Source: an uncultured Ruminococcus sp. (GTDB lineage Bacteria; Bacillota; Clostridia; Oscillospirales; Ruminococcaceae). Taken from it: a stretch of DNA of 17,686 bases. The DNA lies in assembly GCA_902464115.1 (NCBI GenBank), contig CABQIF010000035.1:1-17686 (forward strand), written 5' to 3'. This document shows, piece by piece, positions 1 to 7,915 of the stretch; position 1 is the first letter of the stretch, and each line of letters begins with the position of its first letter. The translations under genes and the position numbers were made by a program. Below the pieces are notes generated by a model that made no database searches, had not been told where the DNA came from, and worked only from the letters and a program-made list of their open reading frames with translations.

Positions 1-2
1 GC

Positions 3-8
3 TATAAT
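3..8 (+). promoter_or_regulatory. Possible -10 element of the tcdA promoter
   Basis: A perfect TATAAT lies 38 bases before the TTG start of the next gene, at a distance that would give a short leader carrying the ribosome binding site. The -35 region would fall outside the window, so this is only a candidate. Confidence 0.3.
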
Positions 9-45
9 CAAAGAAAATCCCGTTGATCGGAGGAGGATTGCACCC

Positions 46-810
46 TTGTTAAATCAATTTTCGAGAACAGAATTGCTTTATGGGAAAGCTGTCATGGAGC
101 ATTTTCAAAAGAGCCGAGTTGCTGTGTTTGGCATCGGTGGTGTTGGCGGCTATGCTGTAGAGGCGTTGGCACGCAGCGGCATTGGTACACTGGATTTGAT
201 TGATGATGATAAAGTTTGTATTACGAACCTGAACCGGCAGCTGTTTGCCCTGCGGAGTACCGTTGGTAAGTATAAAGTAGATGCTGCTGCGGAACGGATT
301 CAAGATATTTGCCCGTCCACGGTGGTACATCGGCATAAGTGCTTTTATTTGCCGGAAACGGCTGACCAGTTTGATTTCCGACAGTATGATTATGTCATTG
401 ATGCGATCGATACCGTAACCGGAAAGCTGGAAATCATTCAGCAGGCAAAAAATGCAGGTGTTCCAGTGATTTCTGCAATGGGAGCTGGAAACAAACTAGA
501 CCCAACTGCTTTTCGGGTTGCAGACATCTATGAAACAAAAATGTGTCCGCTGGCAAGAGTCATGCGAAACGCCTTGCGGAAACGTGGCATTCAAAGCTTA
601 AAAGTCGTTTATTCTGAAGAACAGCCTCGCCGCCCGTTGGATGATTCAGAAAATTCTTGCCGGACACAGTGCGTTTGTCCGCCGGGAACGGTGCGGAAGT
701 GTACCGCTCGGAGAGATATTCCGGGTTCGACTGCATTTGTTCCATCCGTTGTAGGGCTGATCATTGCCGGAGAAGTGCTGAACGATTTGGCTGCACAGGT
801 GGAAGAATAA
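46..810 (+). CDS. tcdA: tRNA threonylcarbamoyladenosine dehydratase (TcdA/CsdL, ThiF/E1-like superfamily)
   Basis: This 254-residue cytoplasmic enzyme belongs to the E1-like family. TcdA uses ATP to cyclise the carboxyl group of t6A37 in ANN-decoding tRNAs. The nucleotide-binding loop GIGGVGG is at residues 29-35. It is followed by the acidic strand with D53-D55, the NLNRQ string at 61-65 that contributes the catalytic Arg, and the DAIDTV string at 119-124. The CPLARVMR string (167-174) and the C-terminal PGSTAFVPSVVGL region (226-238) are typical of TcdA rather than ThiF or MoeB. Four Cys cluster at 205-219 (C205, C209, C211, C219), in a region that I recall as Cys-rich in clostridial members too. 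The start is TTG at 46, chosen because GGAGGAGG at 29-36 is correctly spaced and no ATG lies nearby. A terminator follows at 831-885, so the gene ends its transcription unit. Confidence 0.88.
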   Translation: MLNQFSRTELLYGKAVMEHFQKSRVAVFGIGGVGGYAVEALARSGIGTLDLIDDDKVCITNLNRQLFALRSTVGKYKVDAAAERIQDICPSTVVHRHKCFYLPETADQFDFRQYDYVIDAIDTVTGKLEIIQQAKNAGVPVISAMGAGNKLDPTAFRVADIYETKMCPLARVMRNALRKRGIQSLKVVYSEEQPRRPLDDSENSCRTQCVCPPGTVRKCTARRDIPGSTAFVPSVVGLIIAGEVLNDLAAQVEE

Positions 811-830
811 TCCTATTTGAGATGCCTTTG

Positions 831-885
831 AAAAGGAAGTGACATTTGTCATCAAAACTGATGACATTTGACACTTCCTTTTTTG
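831..885 (+). terminator. Rho-independent terminator after tcdA
   Basis: A long hairpin pairs AAAAGGAAGTG with CACTTCCTTTT, then a five-base internal loop, then a TGTCATC/GATGACA inner stem around AAAACT. It ends in a T run. The inner part is made of the tandem TGACATTTG operator of the next operon, so one sequence appears to serve both roles. Confidence 0.8.
840..873 (+). promoter_or_regulatory. Tandem TGACATTTGTCA-type operator of the ABC exporter operon
   Basis: TGACATTTGTCA (840-851) is a near-perfect TGACA/TGTCA palindrome. TGACATTTGACA (862-873) is a second, less symmetric copy exactly 22 bp downstream, two helical turns away. With a start site near 910 (from TATAAT at 898-903) the sites centre near -64.5 and -42.5, the classical positions for an activator that replaces a -35 element. 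No well-spaced -35 exists here: TTGACA at 868-873 is 24 bp from the -10. A LuxR/NarL-type response regulator is the likely binder by analogy with bacterial two-component-controlled ABC exporters. No regulator gene is in the window. Confidence 0.5.
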
Positions 886-897
886 TTGGATTGGTTC

Positions 898-903
898 TAT
901 AAT
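898..903 (+). promoter_or_regulatory. -10 element of the ABC exporter operon
   Basis: This is a perfect TATAAT 39 bases before the ATG at 943, downstream of the tcdA terminator. The lack of a properly spaced -35 element fits an activated promoter. Confidence 0.55.
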
Positions 904-942
904 AAGATTGTAAACCATTCACAGCAATTCGGAGGGACAAAT

Positions 943-1893
943 ATGGAACAAGTGGTTGTAAAAATTGACAATCTGGTCAAGCGATACAAGGAACTCATTG
1001 CATTGGATCATTTTTCACTGGAGATTCGAGCGGGAGAGATTTTCGGGTTGTTAGGGCCGAACGGCTCTGGAAAGACGACGACGATCAATTGTCTGCTTTC
1101 GCTGCTTTCGTTTGATAAAGGCAGCATTCAGATTTTTGGGAAAGAAATGTCGCCGGTTCGATACGACATCAAGCGGCAAATCGGTGTAATTATGCAGAAT
1201 GTTGCGGTTTTTCAGGAGTTGACCGTCTATGAAAACATTGATTATTTTTGCGGGCTGTATATTCGGGATAAGGCAACTCGAAAACAGTATGTCATGGATG
1301 CGGTTCATTTCGCCGGACTGGAAAAATTTCTGAAATTCTATCCAAAAAAGCTTTCTGGAGGTTTGCTGCGGCGGTTAAATATTGCCTGTGGCATTGCACA
1401 CAAACCAAAGCTGATTATTTTAGACGAGCCAACCGTTGCGGTTGACCCGCAGAGCCGAAATCAAATTTTAGAGGGCATCCAAAAGCTGAATGCAAACGGT
1501 GCAACGATTATTTATACCTCGCATTATATGGAGGAAGTCGAGCAGATTTGCACACGCATTGCAATTATGGATCAGGGAAAGAAAATTGCAGAGGGAACAA
1601 AGGAAGAACTCAAGCAGATCATCAAGAATACCGAAACGATTACCATTGAAGTGCCCATGTTGCCGGAAACTGTCTTGCAATCTATAGAGGCATTGGAACA
1701 TGTTTATCAGGTGACTTATGAGCAGGAAGAATTAAAAGTTTACTGTTCCGGCGGTATGCATAATCTGGTAGATGTTCTACACATTTTGCAGGAGCAGCAA
1801 ATTGCAATTGGTCGAGTTTATACAACCCTGCCGACTTTGAATGATGTCTTTCTGGAAATTACCGGAAAAGCATTGCGAGATCAGGAGGGATAA
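943..1893 (+). CDS. ABC transporter ATP-binding protein (ABC-2 exporter, LnrL/BcrA type)
   Basis: This is the 316-residue cytoplasmic ATPase of an exporter. Walker A is GPNGSGKTT (38-46), the Q-loop Gln lies near residue 85, the signature LSGGL is at 137-141, Walker B LIILDEP at 157-163 and the switch His is H194 in TSHYMEE. After residue 225 there is a C-terminal extension of about 90 residues ending in LNDVFLEITGKALRD, common in drug and antibiotic exporter ATPases of this group. The start ATG at 943 was chosen over upstream in-frame codons because GGAGGG sits at 931-936. The next gene begins 4 bases after the stop and its ribosome binding site lies in the end of this gene. One ATPase plus two unequal permeases resembles the B. 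subtilis linearmycin exporter LnrLMN. The substrate here is unknown. Confidence 0.9.
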   Translation: MEQVVVKIDNLVKRYKELIALDHFSLEIRAGEIFGLLGPNGSGKTTTINCLLSLLSFDKGSIQIFGKEMSPVRYDIKRQIGVIMQNVAVFQELTVYENIDYFCGLYIRDKATRKQYVMDAVHFAGLEKFLKFYPKKLSGGLLRRLNIACGIAHKPKLIILDEPTVAVDPQSRNQILEGIQKLNANGATIIYTSHYMEEVEQICTRIAIMDQGKKIAEGTKEELKQIIKNTETITIEVPMLPETVLQSIEALEHVYQVTYEQEELKVYCSGGMHNLVDVLHILQEQQIAIGRVYTTLPTLNDVFLEITGKALRDQEG

Positions 1894-1897
1894 AGCG

Positions 1898-3028
1898 ATG
1901 TTCTGGCATAATTTAAAATATGAAGTGTTGAGCGGCTTGCGGGTAAAGGATGTATTATTCTGGCTGATTCTGTTTCCCATCGTCCTTGCAACATTTTTCA
2001 AAATCGCATTCGGGAGTATCTATGAAAAAACAACGCTCTTCTCGACCATTCCTCTGGCAGTGGTCGAAACAACGGAACAGCCAGTCTTGCACACAGTATT
2101 AGACAATCTGGAATCAGAGAAAGAACCGCTGTTCGCAGTGACTTATACGGATGAACAAACCGCATTATCTTTGCTGAAAGAACAAAAAGTGGATGGCATT
2201 CTTTACGCTGGGGAAACCTTGTCGCTCAGTTTTTCCGAAAACGGTGTGGAACAGACCATTATCAAATCTTTTGCGGAACAATATCAGATTCAAAAGGCGG
2301 TGATTCAGCAGACGATGCAAACTGCTCCGGAAAAAATGGAAGCAGTGATTGCCGCTTTGAATGATACTGTAGTGGGCAATCAGAAAATTGCTATGACTTC
2401 TGGTAACGCAGATCCAACCACCAACTATTTTTATAACTTGCTTGCAATGGTGGCAATGTTCGGCTCTTTAACGGGTATGCATATTGTCATTAACGGACAG
2501 GGCAATCTTTCCGCACTGGGTGCAAGAAAATGCTGTTCTCCAACGCCAAAACTGGTGAGCCTGTTGGCGAGCTTGGTTGGCAGCTATATTTTGCAAGCCG
2601 TCTGCATGAGCATTGCAGTTACTTATTTGGTATTTGTATTAAAGGTGCAGTTTGTCGGAAACATTGGATTGATTTATCTTTCTGCGATTCTCAGCGGACT
2701 GTTTGGTGTTTCTCTTGGGTTTTTGATTGGTTCATTCGGAACGCTGCAGCAAGGGGCAAAAGTCGGAATCGCAATGACATTTTCGATGTTGAGTTGTTTT
2801 TGCAGTGGCTTAATGGCACAGGGAATTCGTCCTTATCTGGCAGAACATGTTCCGCTGTTTCACGCCATCAATCCGGCATCTTTGATTTGTGATTTATTTT
2901 ATTGCCTGAATATGGATGGCAATTATCAACGATATTTGGTGAAATTGGGGACGATTTTAGGAATGTCGGTTCTCTGTACGATGATTGGATTTTTACTGAC
3001 AAGGAGGCGGAAATATGCAAGTCTTTAA
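1898..3028 (+). CDS. ABC-2 type exporter permease, first subunit
   Basis: This is a 376-residue membrane subunit of the exporter. One membrane segment near residues 18-38 is followed by an extracytosolic domain of about 140 residues (about 40-178). Five further hydrophobic segments lie at about 178-198, 220-247, 256-280, 288-305 and 350-367. This is the usual ABC2_membrane_3 layout. The start ATG at 1898 has AGGAGGG at 1883-1889 inside the end of the ATPase gene. The 3' end overlaps the next permease by 14 bases, so the two subunits are probably made in a fixed ratio as a heterodimer. It cannot be assigned to a substrate from sequence alone. Confidence 0.85.
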   Translation: MFWHNLKYEVLSGLRVKDVLFWLILFPIVLATFFKIAFGSIYEKTTLFSTIPLAVVETTEQPVLHTVLDNLESEKEPLFAVTYTDEQTALSLLKEQKVDGILYAGETLSLSFSENGVEQTIIKSFAEQYQIQKAVIQQTMQTAPEKMEAVIAALNDTVVGNQKIAMTSGNADPTTNYFYNLLAMVAMFGSLTGMHIVINGQGNLSALGARKCCSPTPKLVSLLASLVGSYILQAVCMSIAVTYLVFVLKVQFVGNIGLIYLSAILSGLFGVSLGFLIGSFGTLQQGAKVGIAMTFSMLSCFCSGLMAQGIRPYLAEHVPLFHAINPASLICDLFYCLNMDGNYQRYLVKLGTILGMSVLCTMIGFLLTRRRKYASL

Positions 3029-4187
3029 GGCGTTTTTGCGGATTCTGCGAAAAAAGCTGCCAACTGCAATGATTTGGGTGGTTGTGTTTTTGATTATCGC
3101 AGTTGGTGTGACCACGAACAACAGTAGGTCATTTTCCTTTGAAGAACAACAATTTCAAATCAGTGTATTTGATGAAGATCAGACTCCAGAAAGTCAAGCA
3201 CTGGTTGCTTATTTGGGAAAGCATCATAACCTCGTTTCTGTTAAGCAGGAGCAGGATACCATTTTAGATATGCTCTATGATGAACGAATTGACTATGCCA
3301 TGACGATTGCAAAAGGCTATGCAGAAAATTTGCAGGCTGGCAAGACGGATGCACTATTTACACATTATTATTTAGATGACCGCTATGCAAATACCTTGTT
3401 GGACAGTACACTTTCTGAATACGTGAAAACCGTATTAGCATATGAAACAAGCGGATTATCCTGTATGGATGCAATTTCATCGGCAGAAGCAGTTCTTTCC
3501 GAGGAAATTTCTGTAAACAGTGACCCGTTTGCAGAAACAGCGAATGCAGCTTCCCACAATGAAAGTTTCAGCTATTATTTTCAGTATCTGCCCTATATTT
3601 TCCTGTCGGTTTTAATTGCCGCACTTTCTCCCACTTTGATTGCACTGCAAAAGCGAGATATTCGCAACCGCACGAACTGTTCTTGTCTATCTTCCAGTTC
3701 GCAGACGTTGCAAATGTTGCTGGGCAGCGGATTATTTGTGCTGTTTGTCTGGCTGATTTTTATGGTTGCAGCACTCTGGTTCCATGGTGGTATGGTTACC
3801 GGAAAACTTTGGTATGCGATATTAAACAGCTTTGTATTTTTACTGGTAGCCGCTGCCATTGCGATTTTGTTATCAGCAGCAGCCCCCAGTGATACGGTTT
3901 TAAATGTCTGGAATCAGGTCATTGGCTTGGGGATGAGCTTTTTGTGTGGGATTTTTGTTCCGCAGTCGATGTTAAGCGATGGCGTTTTAAAGGCAGGGCA
4001 ATTTTTACCAGCATATTGGTATGTTCGGGCAAATAATATGCTGTTTGGAATTTCGGGCGAAGTGTTTCAACCTCGTATATTTCTCCAGTATCTTGGTGTG
4101 GAATGCCTGTTTGCAGTGGCATTGTTTGCATTGATTTTTGCTGTGCAGAAAGCAAAACATGACCGTTCTGGAATTTCAGGAAACTAA
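3015..4187 (+). CDS. ABC-2 type exporter permease, second subunit
   Basis: This 390-residue membrane protein has the same plan as its neighbour. A membrane segment at about 17-33 is followed by an extracytosolic domain to about 190, then segments at about 192-211, 233-255, 266-288, 300-318 and 358-376. It contains a Cys pair (C222, C224) at a cytosolic loop after the second segment, at the place where the first permease has C212-C213. AAGGAGG at 3001-3007 precedes the ATG, and the start overlaps the end of the first permease. A strong terminator follows, closing the operon. The function is inferred from topology and operon position, with transport of a lipophilic or antimicrobial compound most likely. 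Confidence 0.83.
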   Translation: MQVFKAFLRILRKKLPTAMIWVVVFLIIAVGVTTNNSRSFSFEEQQFQISVFDEDQTPESQALVAYLGKHHNLVSVKQEQDTILDMLYDERIDYAMTIAKGYAENLQAGKTDALFTHYYLDDRYANTLLDSTLSEYVKTVLAYETSGLSCMDAISSAEAVLSEEISVNSDPFAETANAASHNESFSYYFQYLPYIFLSVLIAALSPTLIALQKRDIRNRTNCSCLSSSSQTLQMLLGSGLFVLFVWLIFMVAALWFHGGMVTGKLWYAILNSFVFLLVAAAIAILLSAAAPSDTVLNVWNQVIGLGMSFLCGIFVPQSMLSDGVLKAGQFLPAYWYVRANNMLFGISGEVFQPRIFLQYLGVECLFAVALFALIFAVQKAKHDRSGISGN

Positions 4188-4198
4188 TACAAAATCAA

Positions 4199-4233
4199 GA
4201 AAAGGATGCTTCCAATTGCATCCTTTTTCTGTT
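4199..4233 (+). terminator. Rho-independent terminator of the ABC exporter operon
   Basis: The stem AAAAGGATGC/GCATCCTTTT surrounds an eight-base loop and is followed by a T-rich tail. Confidence 0.88.
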
Positions 4234-4245
4234 TCTAAAAAGTGC

Positions 4246-4274
4246 TTGACCCCATTCCAAAAATGTGCTATACT
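4246..4274 (+). promoter_or_regulatory. Sigma-A type promoter of the fprA operon
   Basis: TTGACC (4246-4251) and TATACT (4269-4274) are separated by 17 bp, and TGC directly before the -10 makes an extended -10. Transcription should start near 4281. An inverted repeat TTCAT-N4-ATGAA (4285-4298) lies just after the predicted start and could be an operator. Confidence 0.78.
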
Positions 4275-4284
4275 CTTATTAAGA

Positions 4285-4298
4285 TTCATTATCATGAA
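4285..4298 (+). promoter_or_regulatory. Possible operator at the fprA transcription start
   Basis: TTCAT-N4-ATGAA is a five-base-pair inverted repeat at about +5 to +18. Its position would suit a repressor, for example one sensing oxygen or peroxide. It does not closely match a Fur or PerR box and may be chance. Confidence 0.25.
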
Positions 4299-4335
4299 CT
4301 ATTCCGTGTTTGTACCAATCAGGAGGGCTTTTATC

Positions 4336-5496
4336 ATGAAAGAACAGAAAATTGCAGATGGTATTGTGTATATCGGTGTGAACGACCACACGATTGACTT
4401 ATTTGAAAGTCAATATGTCGTTCCGAATGGTGTTTCGTATAATTCTTATTGTATTCTGGATGAAAAAATTGCCGTTATGGATACCGTTGATTATCGGATG
4501 TCCGGTGAATGGCTGATGAATTTGGATGCTGTTTTACAGGGAAAAGTACCGGATTATTTGATTATTTCCCACTTAGAGCCAGACCATGCCGGTACGATCG
4601 CAGAATTTGTTGCACAGTATCCGCAGGTTACATTGGTTGGCAACGCAAAAACATTTGCAATGCTGCCGAACTTTTTTGATTTGAAAGACCAGCCGAAATT
4701 GACCGTTGCAGAGGAAGATACACTTTCCCTTGGTGCACATACATTACAATTCTTTATGGCCCCAATGGTGCACTGGCCAGAAGTCATGGTGGAATACGAG
4801 CAGAAAGAAAAGATTCTGTTTTCTGCGGATGGCTTTGGAAAATTTGGTGCATTGGATACAGAAGAACCGTGGGATGAAGAAGCACGCCGATACTATTATA
4901 ATATTGTTGGGAAATATGGTGCACCGGTACAGGTATTGCTGAAGAAAGCAGCAAGGTTGGATATTGCAAAAATCTGTCCGCTGCATGGGCCAGTTCTGAC
5001 AGAGGATTTAGGGCACTATCTGGAAAAATACAACCTTTGGAGTACTTACCAGCCAGAAGAACACGGCGTTTTGATTGCTCACGCCTCCATTCATGGAAAT
5101 ACCGCAAAGGCAGCGGAATTGTTAGCAGATTTGTTGCTGCGAGAGGGAGAAACCGTTGCCGTTGTGGATTTGGCACGGGATGATATGGCAGAAGCTGTTG
5201 CAAATGCCTTTCAATATGACCGGATGGTCTTGGCAGCAGCCAGCTATGATGGCGGATTGTTCCCACCAATGGAAGAATTTTTGCTGCACTTGAAGGCGAA
5301 GTCTTTCCAGAATCGAACCGTTGCTCTGATTGAGAATGGTTCTTGGGCACCGTGTGCAAAAAAATGCATGACAAATCTTTTGAACGAGATGAAGAAGATC
5401 ACAGTTTTGGAACAGACTGTCACAATTCGTTCCACTGTAAAACCAGAAACAGAATCGCAGCTGCAAGCTCTGGCAGAAGCCATTCGGAAGGCATAA
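4336..5496 (+). CDS. fprA: A-type flavodiiron protein (oxygen or nitric oxide reductase)
   Basis: This 386-residue cytoplasmic enzyme reduces O2 to water, or NO to N2O, to protect anaerobes. The N-terminal metallo-beta-lactamase-fold domain (about 1-240) has the diiron ligand set H79-x-E81-x-D83-H84, H146, D165 and H217. The C-terminal flavodoxin-like domain (about 243-386) has the FMN phosphate loop HASIHGNT (249-256) and the later NGSWAPC string (334-340). The length fits a class A protein with no rubredoxin or flavin reductase fusion, so it needs a separate electron donor, which is not in this window. The ATG at 4336 follows AGGAGGG (4321-4327). The in-frame extension upstream of it crosses the promoter and the previous gene's terminator, so it was excluded. 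The next gene starts 3 bases after the stop. Confidence 0.93.
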   Translation: MKEQKIADGIVYIGVNDHTIDLFESQYVVPNGVSYNSYCILDEKIAVMDTVDYRMSGEWLMNLDAVLQGKVPDYLIISHLEPDHAGTIAEFVAQYPQVTLVGNAKTFAMLPNFFDLKDQPKLTVAEEDTLSLGAHTLQFFMAPMVHWPEVMVEYEQKEKILFSADGFGKFGALDTEEPWDEEARRYYYNIVGKYGAPVQVLLKKAARLDIAKICPLHGPVLTEDLGHYLEKYNLWSTYQPEEHGVLIAHASIHGNTAKAAELLADLLLREGETVAVVDLARDDMAEAVANAFQYDRMVLAAASYDGGLFPPMEEFLLHLKAKSFQNRTVALIENGSWAPCAKKCMTNLLNEMKKITVLEQTVTIRSTVKPETESQLQALAEAIRKA

Positions 5497-5499
5497 CGG

Positions 5500-7806
5500 A
5501 TGCAAGTACAGGAAATCTTACAGCAGCTGGACACCCTCCTGAAAAATAGCCGTTTGCAGGAAGCAGATGTATTTTTAAAAGAGCAGATCGCAGTGGCGGA
5601 GCAGGCAGAAGATTGGGAAACAGCTTTGACTCTCTATAATGAACAAATCGGATTTTTCCGAGATTGCGGACGGTTTTCGGAATCGCTTGCAGTTGGAGAA
5701 AAAGCTTTGGAATGTGTGGAAAAGCTGCATCTAAAACAGACCATTGCCCATGCAACCACGCTGCTGAATGTTGCCAATGCACAGCGAGCAGCTGGTATGC
5801 AGAAAGCTGCTCTGAACAGTTATCAGCAAGTGAAACAGCTTTATGATAGTTTGCTTTCGCCAACAGATGGAAGAGTTGCAAGCTATTACAACAATTTGAG
5901 TTTGCTGTATCAAGAAATGGGCGACTGGGAAGCCTCTTGTACGGCGCTGGAACAAGCGCTGCAAATTGTTACGCAGCAACCCGGTCAAGAGGGACGAGTT
6001 GCTATCTCTAAAGCCAACTTGGCAAGTTCTCTGCTGCATTTACATCGGGTACAGGACGCTTTGCCATTATTGAAATCTGCGTTGTCTTTTTTTGCTGGGC
6101 TAAGCCCCTCTGATTTTCATTATTCTGCTGCATTGGCAGCAATGGCAGACGCACAGTATCAGCTACAAGACTATGAACAGGCAGTGTGGTATTACGAAGC
6201 TGCCCTTTCAGAAATGGAACTGCACATGGGACGAGGGGCTGCTTATCAGATTGTACAGGAAAATGCAGACCATGCCTATGAAAAGCTGGGCGGAAAGCCA
6301 ATTCGAAAGGGCATGGAACTTTGCCGGCAGTATTATGAAACCTTTGGAAAACCAATGTTACAGCGAATGTTTCCCGATATTTGGGATCAATTGACCATAG
6401 GACTGGCTGGAGAAGGTTCAGAATGTTTCGGCTATGACGATGCCTATTCCCAAGACCATGATTTCGGAGCAGGATTTTGTATCTGGGTACCGGATGAGAT
6501 GGCAGAAGCACAAATTACAGCATTACAGCAGGCATATAATCTCTTACCAAAAACATATTGTGGAATTACCAGAAAAACAATGCCGCAAGGCGAGCATCGG
6601 GTTGGTGTTTGCCGGACATCTGATTTTTATCAGCGGTTGCTCGGCGTTCCAGGTGTTCCAAAGACGGAACAAGAGTGGCTGCAAATCGAAGAAGCTCAGT
6701 TGGCTGCTGCAACGAATGGAATGCTTTTTAAAGATAGCAATCAGGCGTTTTCTAAAATTCGCAACCAATTGCAGCAAGGCTATCCAGAAGCCGTTCGGCT
6801 GCGGAGGTTGGCTCAGGAAACTGCATGGATGGCACAGCGTGGGCAGTATAATGTTCCACGGCTTTTGCAGCGGAATGACTCGTTGACAGCGATGCTTGCC
6901 TTTTCGCATTTTGCAGAAAGTGCAATGCGTGCGGCTCATCTCTGTGCACGGAACTATGCACCTTATTATAAATGGCTGCTGCACAGTACGGAACAATTGC
7001 CGCAAGGAGCAGAACTTGCAGCATTGCTGCAAAAAAGTACAACACTGTCCATGAAACAATGGGAAACGGAAATCATTGCACCTGTTTGTGCAATCATTGC
7101 AAAACAGATGAAAGAACAAGGCATTTCCACACAGGAGGAATCCTATATGCAAGTACACGCAGAAGCAGCTGCACAGCAAGCGGCTTTGCTGGAACAAAAA
7201 GAAGCATTGGTTGAAAAAATTGTCCGGCTGGAATTTTCAGAGTTTGACAAGGTGAAAAATGAAGGCGTTCGGGCAGGTTGTCAGGACGACTGGGAAACCT
7301 TTTCGATTATGCGAAAAAGTCAGTATCTCACATGGAAATTGCCTATGCTGGAACAATATTGGACAGAATTACAGAGTGCCAGTCAGCGTGGTTGGAATCT
7401 GTTGACGGAAAAATATGCCCGTATGATGGCATCTACTGCACCAGAAGCCTATGCGGCTCTAAAAAAAGAACTTCCGCCCGTTTCCGAACAAAAGCAGGCA
7501 CTTTGTGAGGCGATCGTTTCCATTCAAGTGAGCTGGATGGAGGATTTTGCAAAGCAGTATCCGCATCTTGCTGGGCAGGCACGCAAAATTCACACAGCAG
7601 AAGATACCGAATGGCAGACATCCTATGAAACATACTTAAGAGGGGAACTGCTGACATATTCGGAAGACCTGCTGCAAGCATATGGAGCGTGGATTGTAAC
7701 ACTTTACCAAGCAGGGAAAAATCTGGCGGAACAGATTATGACCAACACTGTCCATTTTTATCAATATCCATCGTTGGAAGCAGCAGAAAAACAGGTACAA
7801 AAATAA
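5500..7806 (+). CDS. TPR protein with DUF4037 nucleotidyltransferase-like and DUF4125 domains
   Basis: This is a 768-residue cytoplasmic protein of unknown function. Residues 1-265 are helical tetratricopeptide-like repeats, with pairs such as ALxxYxQ and NLSLLYQEMGDWEAS. Residues about 268-500 resemble DUF4037: GEGSECFGYDD (304-314) followed by DHDFG (319-323) looks like a polymerase-beta-type nucleotidyltransferase site, with the GxGS loop and acidic DxD-like pair D319/D321. Residues about 565-755 match DUF4125, including the EFDKVKNEG and CQDDWETFSIMRKSQY strings. No signal peptide or membrane segment is seen. The ATG lies 3 bases after the fprA stop with GGAAGG at 5486-5491, so translation is coupled and the protein probably acts together with the flavodiiron protein or under the same stress. 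Domain names were assigned by eye. The transferred nucleotide and target are not known. Confidence 0.75.
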   Translation: MQVQEILQQLDTLLKNSRLQEADVFLKEQIAVAEQAEDWETALTLYNEQIGFFRDCGRFSESLAVGEKALECVEKLHLKQTIAHATTLLNVANAQRAAGMQKAALNSYQQVKQLYDSLLSPTDGRVASYYNNLSLLYQEMGDWEASCTALEQALQIVTQQPGQEGRVAISKANLASSLLHLHRVQDALPLLKSALSFFAGLSPSDFHYSAALAAMADAQYQLQDYEQAVWYYEAALSEMELHMGRGAAYQIVQENADHAYEKLGGKPIRKGMELCRQYYETFGKPMLQRMFPDIWDQLTIGLAGEGSECFGYDDAYSQDHDFGAGFCIWVPDEMAEAQITALQQAYNLLPKTYCGITRKTMPQGEHRVGVCRTSDFYQRLLGVPGVPKTEQEWLQIEEAQLAAATNGMLFKDSNQAFSKIRNQLQQGYPEAVRLRRLAQETAWMAQRGQYNVPRLLQRNDSLTAMLAFSHFAESAMRAAHLCARNYAPYYKWLLHSTEQLPQGAELAALLQKSTTLSMKQWETEIIAPVCAIIAKQMKEQGISTQEESYMQVHAEAAAQQAALLEQKEALVEKIVRLEFSEFDKVKNEGVRAGCQDDWETFSIMRKSQYLTWKLPMLEQYWTELQSASQRGWNLLTEKYARMMASTAPEAYAALKKELPPVSEQKQALCEAIVSIQVSWMEDFAKQYPHLAGQARKIHTAEDTEWQTSYETYLRGELLTYSEDLLQAYGAWIVTLYQAGKNLAEQIMTNTVHFYQYPSLEAAEKQVQK

Positions 7807-7848
7807 GACTTTACAACTGCAATCATTTGTTGCAGGATGAAAAAAGTC
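7807..7848 (+). promoter_or_regulatory. Alternative hairpin overlapping the terminator
   Basis: GACTTT (7807-7812) can pair with AAAGTC (7843-7848), enclosing a CTGCAA/TTGCAG hairpin (7817-7835). This uses the 5' arm of the following terminator, so the two structures exclude each other, as in an attenuator. The terminator stem looks more stable. Confidence 0.25.
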
Positions 7849-7871
7849 CAGCAGATTCGCTGGGCTTTTTT
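7840..7871 (+). terminator. Rho-independent terminator after the fprA operon
   Basis: The stem AAAAAAGTCCAGC/GCTGGGCTTTTTT (one G-U pair) surrounds a six-base loop and ends in a run of Ts. No convincing promoter is seen between it and the MATE gene at 7916, so read-through may supply part of that transcription. Confidence 0.85.
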
Positions 7872-7915
7872 CACGTTTTTATTTGATTATGAAAAAATAA
7901 GGAGGTATTTCACCC

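Noticed and set aside
868..942. The 25-codon upstream extension of the ABC ATPase reading frame
   Set aside because: It overlaps the terminator and promoter and lacks a ribosome binding site, while ATG 943 has a perfect one.
4138..4335. The 66-codon upstream extension of the fprA reading frame
   Set aside because: It runs through the end of the ABC permease gene, a terminator and the promoter. ATG 4336 behind AGGAGGG is the real start.
4784..5374. A 196-codon open frame on the - strand within fprA
   Set aside because: It lies opposite a clear flavodiiron coding sequence, has no ribosome binding site or recognisable domain, and its composition is that of an antisense shadow.
6544..7197. A 217-codon open frame on the - strand within the TPR-DUF4037-DUF4125 gene
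   Set aside because: The protein is rich in Cys, Phe and Leu as expected from the reverse complement of the overlying gene, and no start signal was seen.
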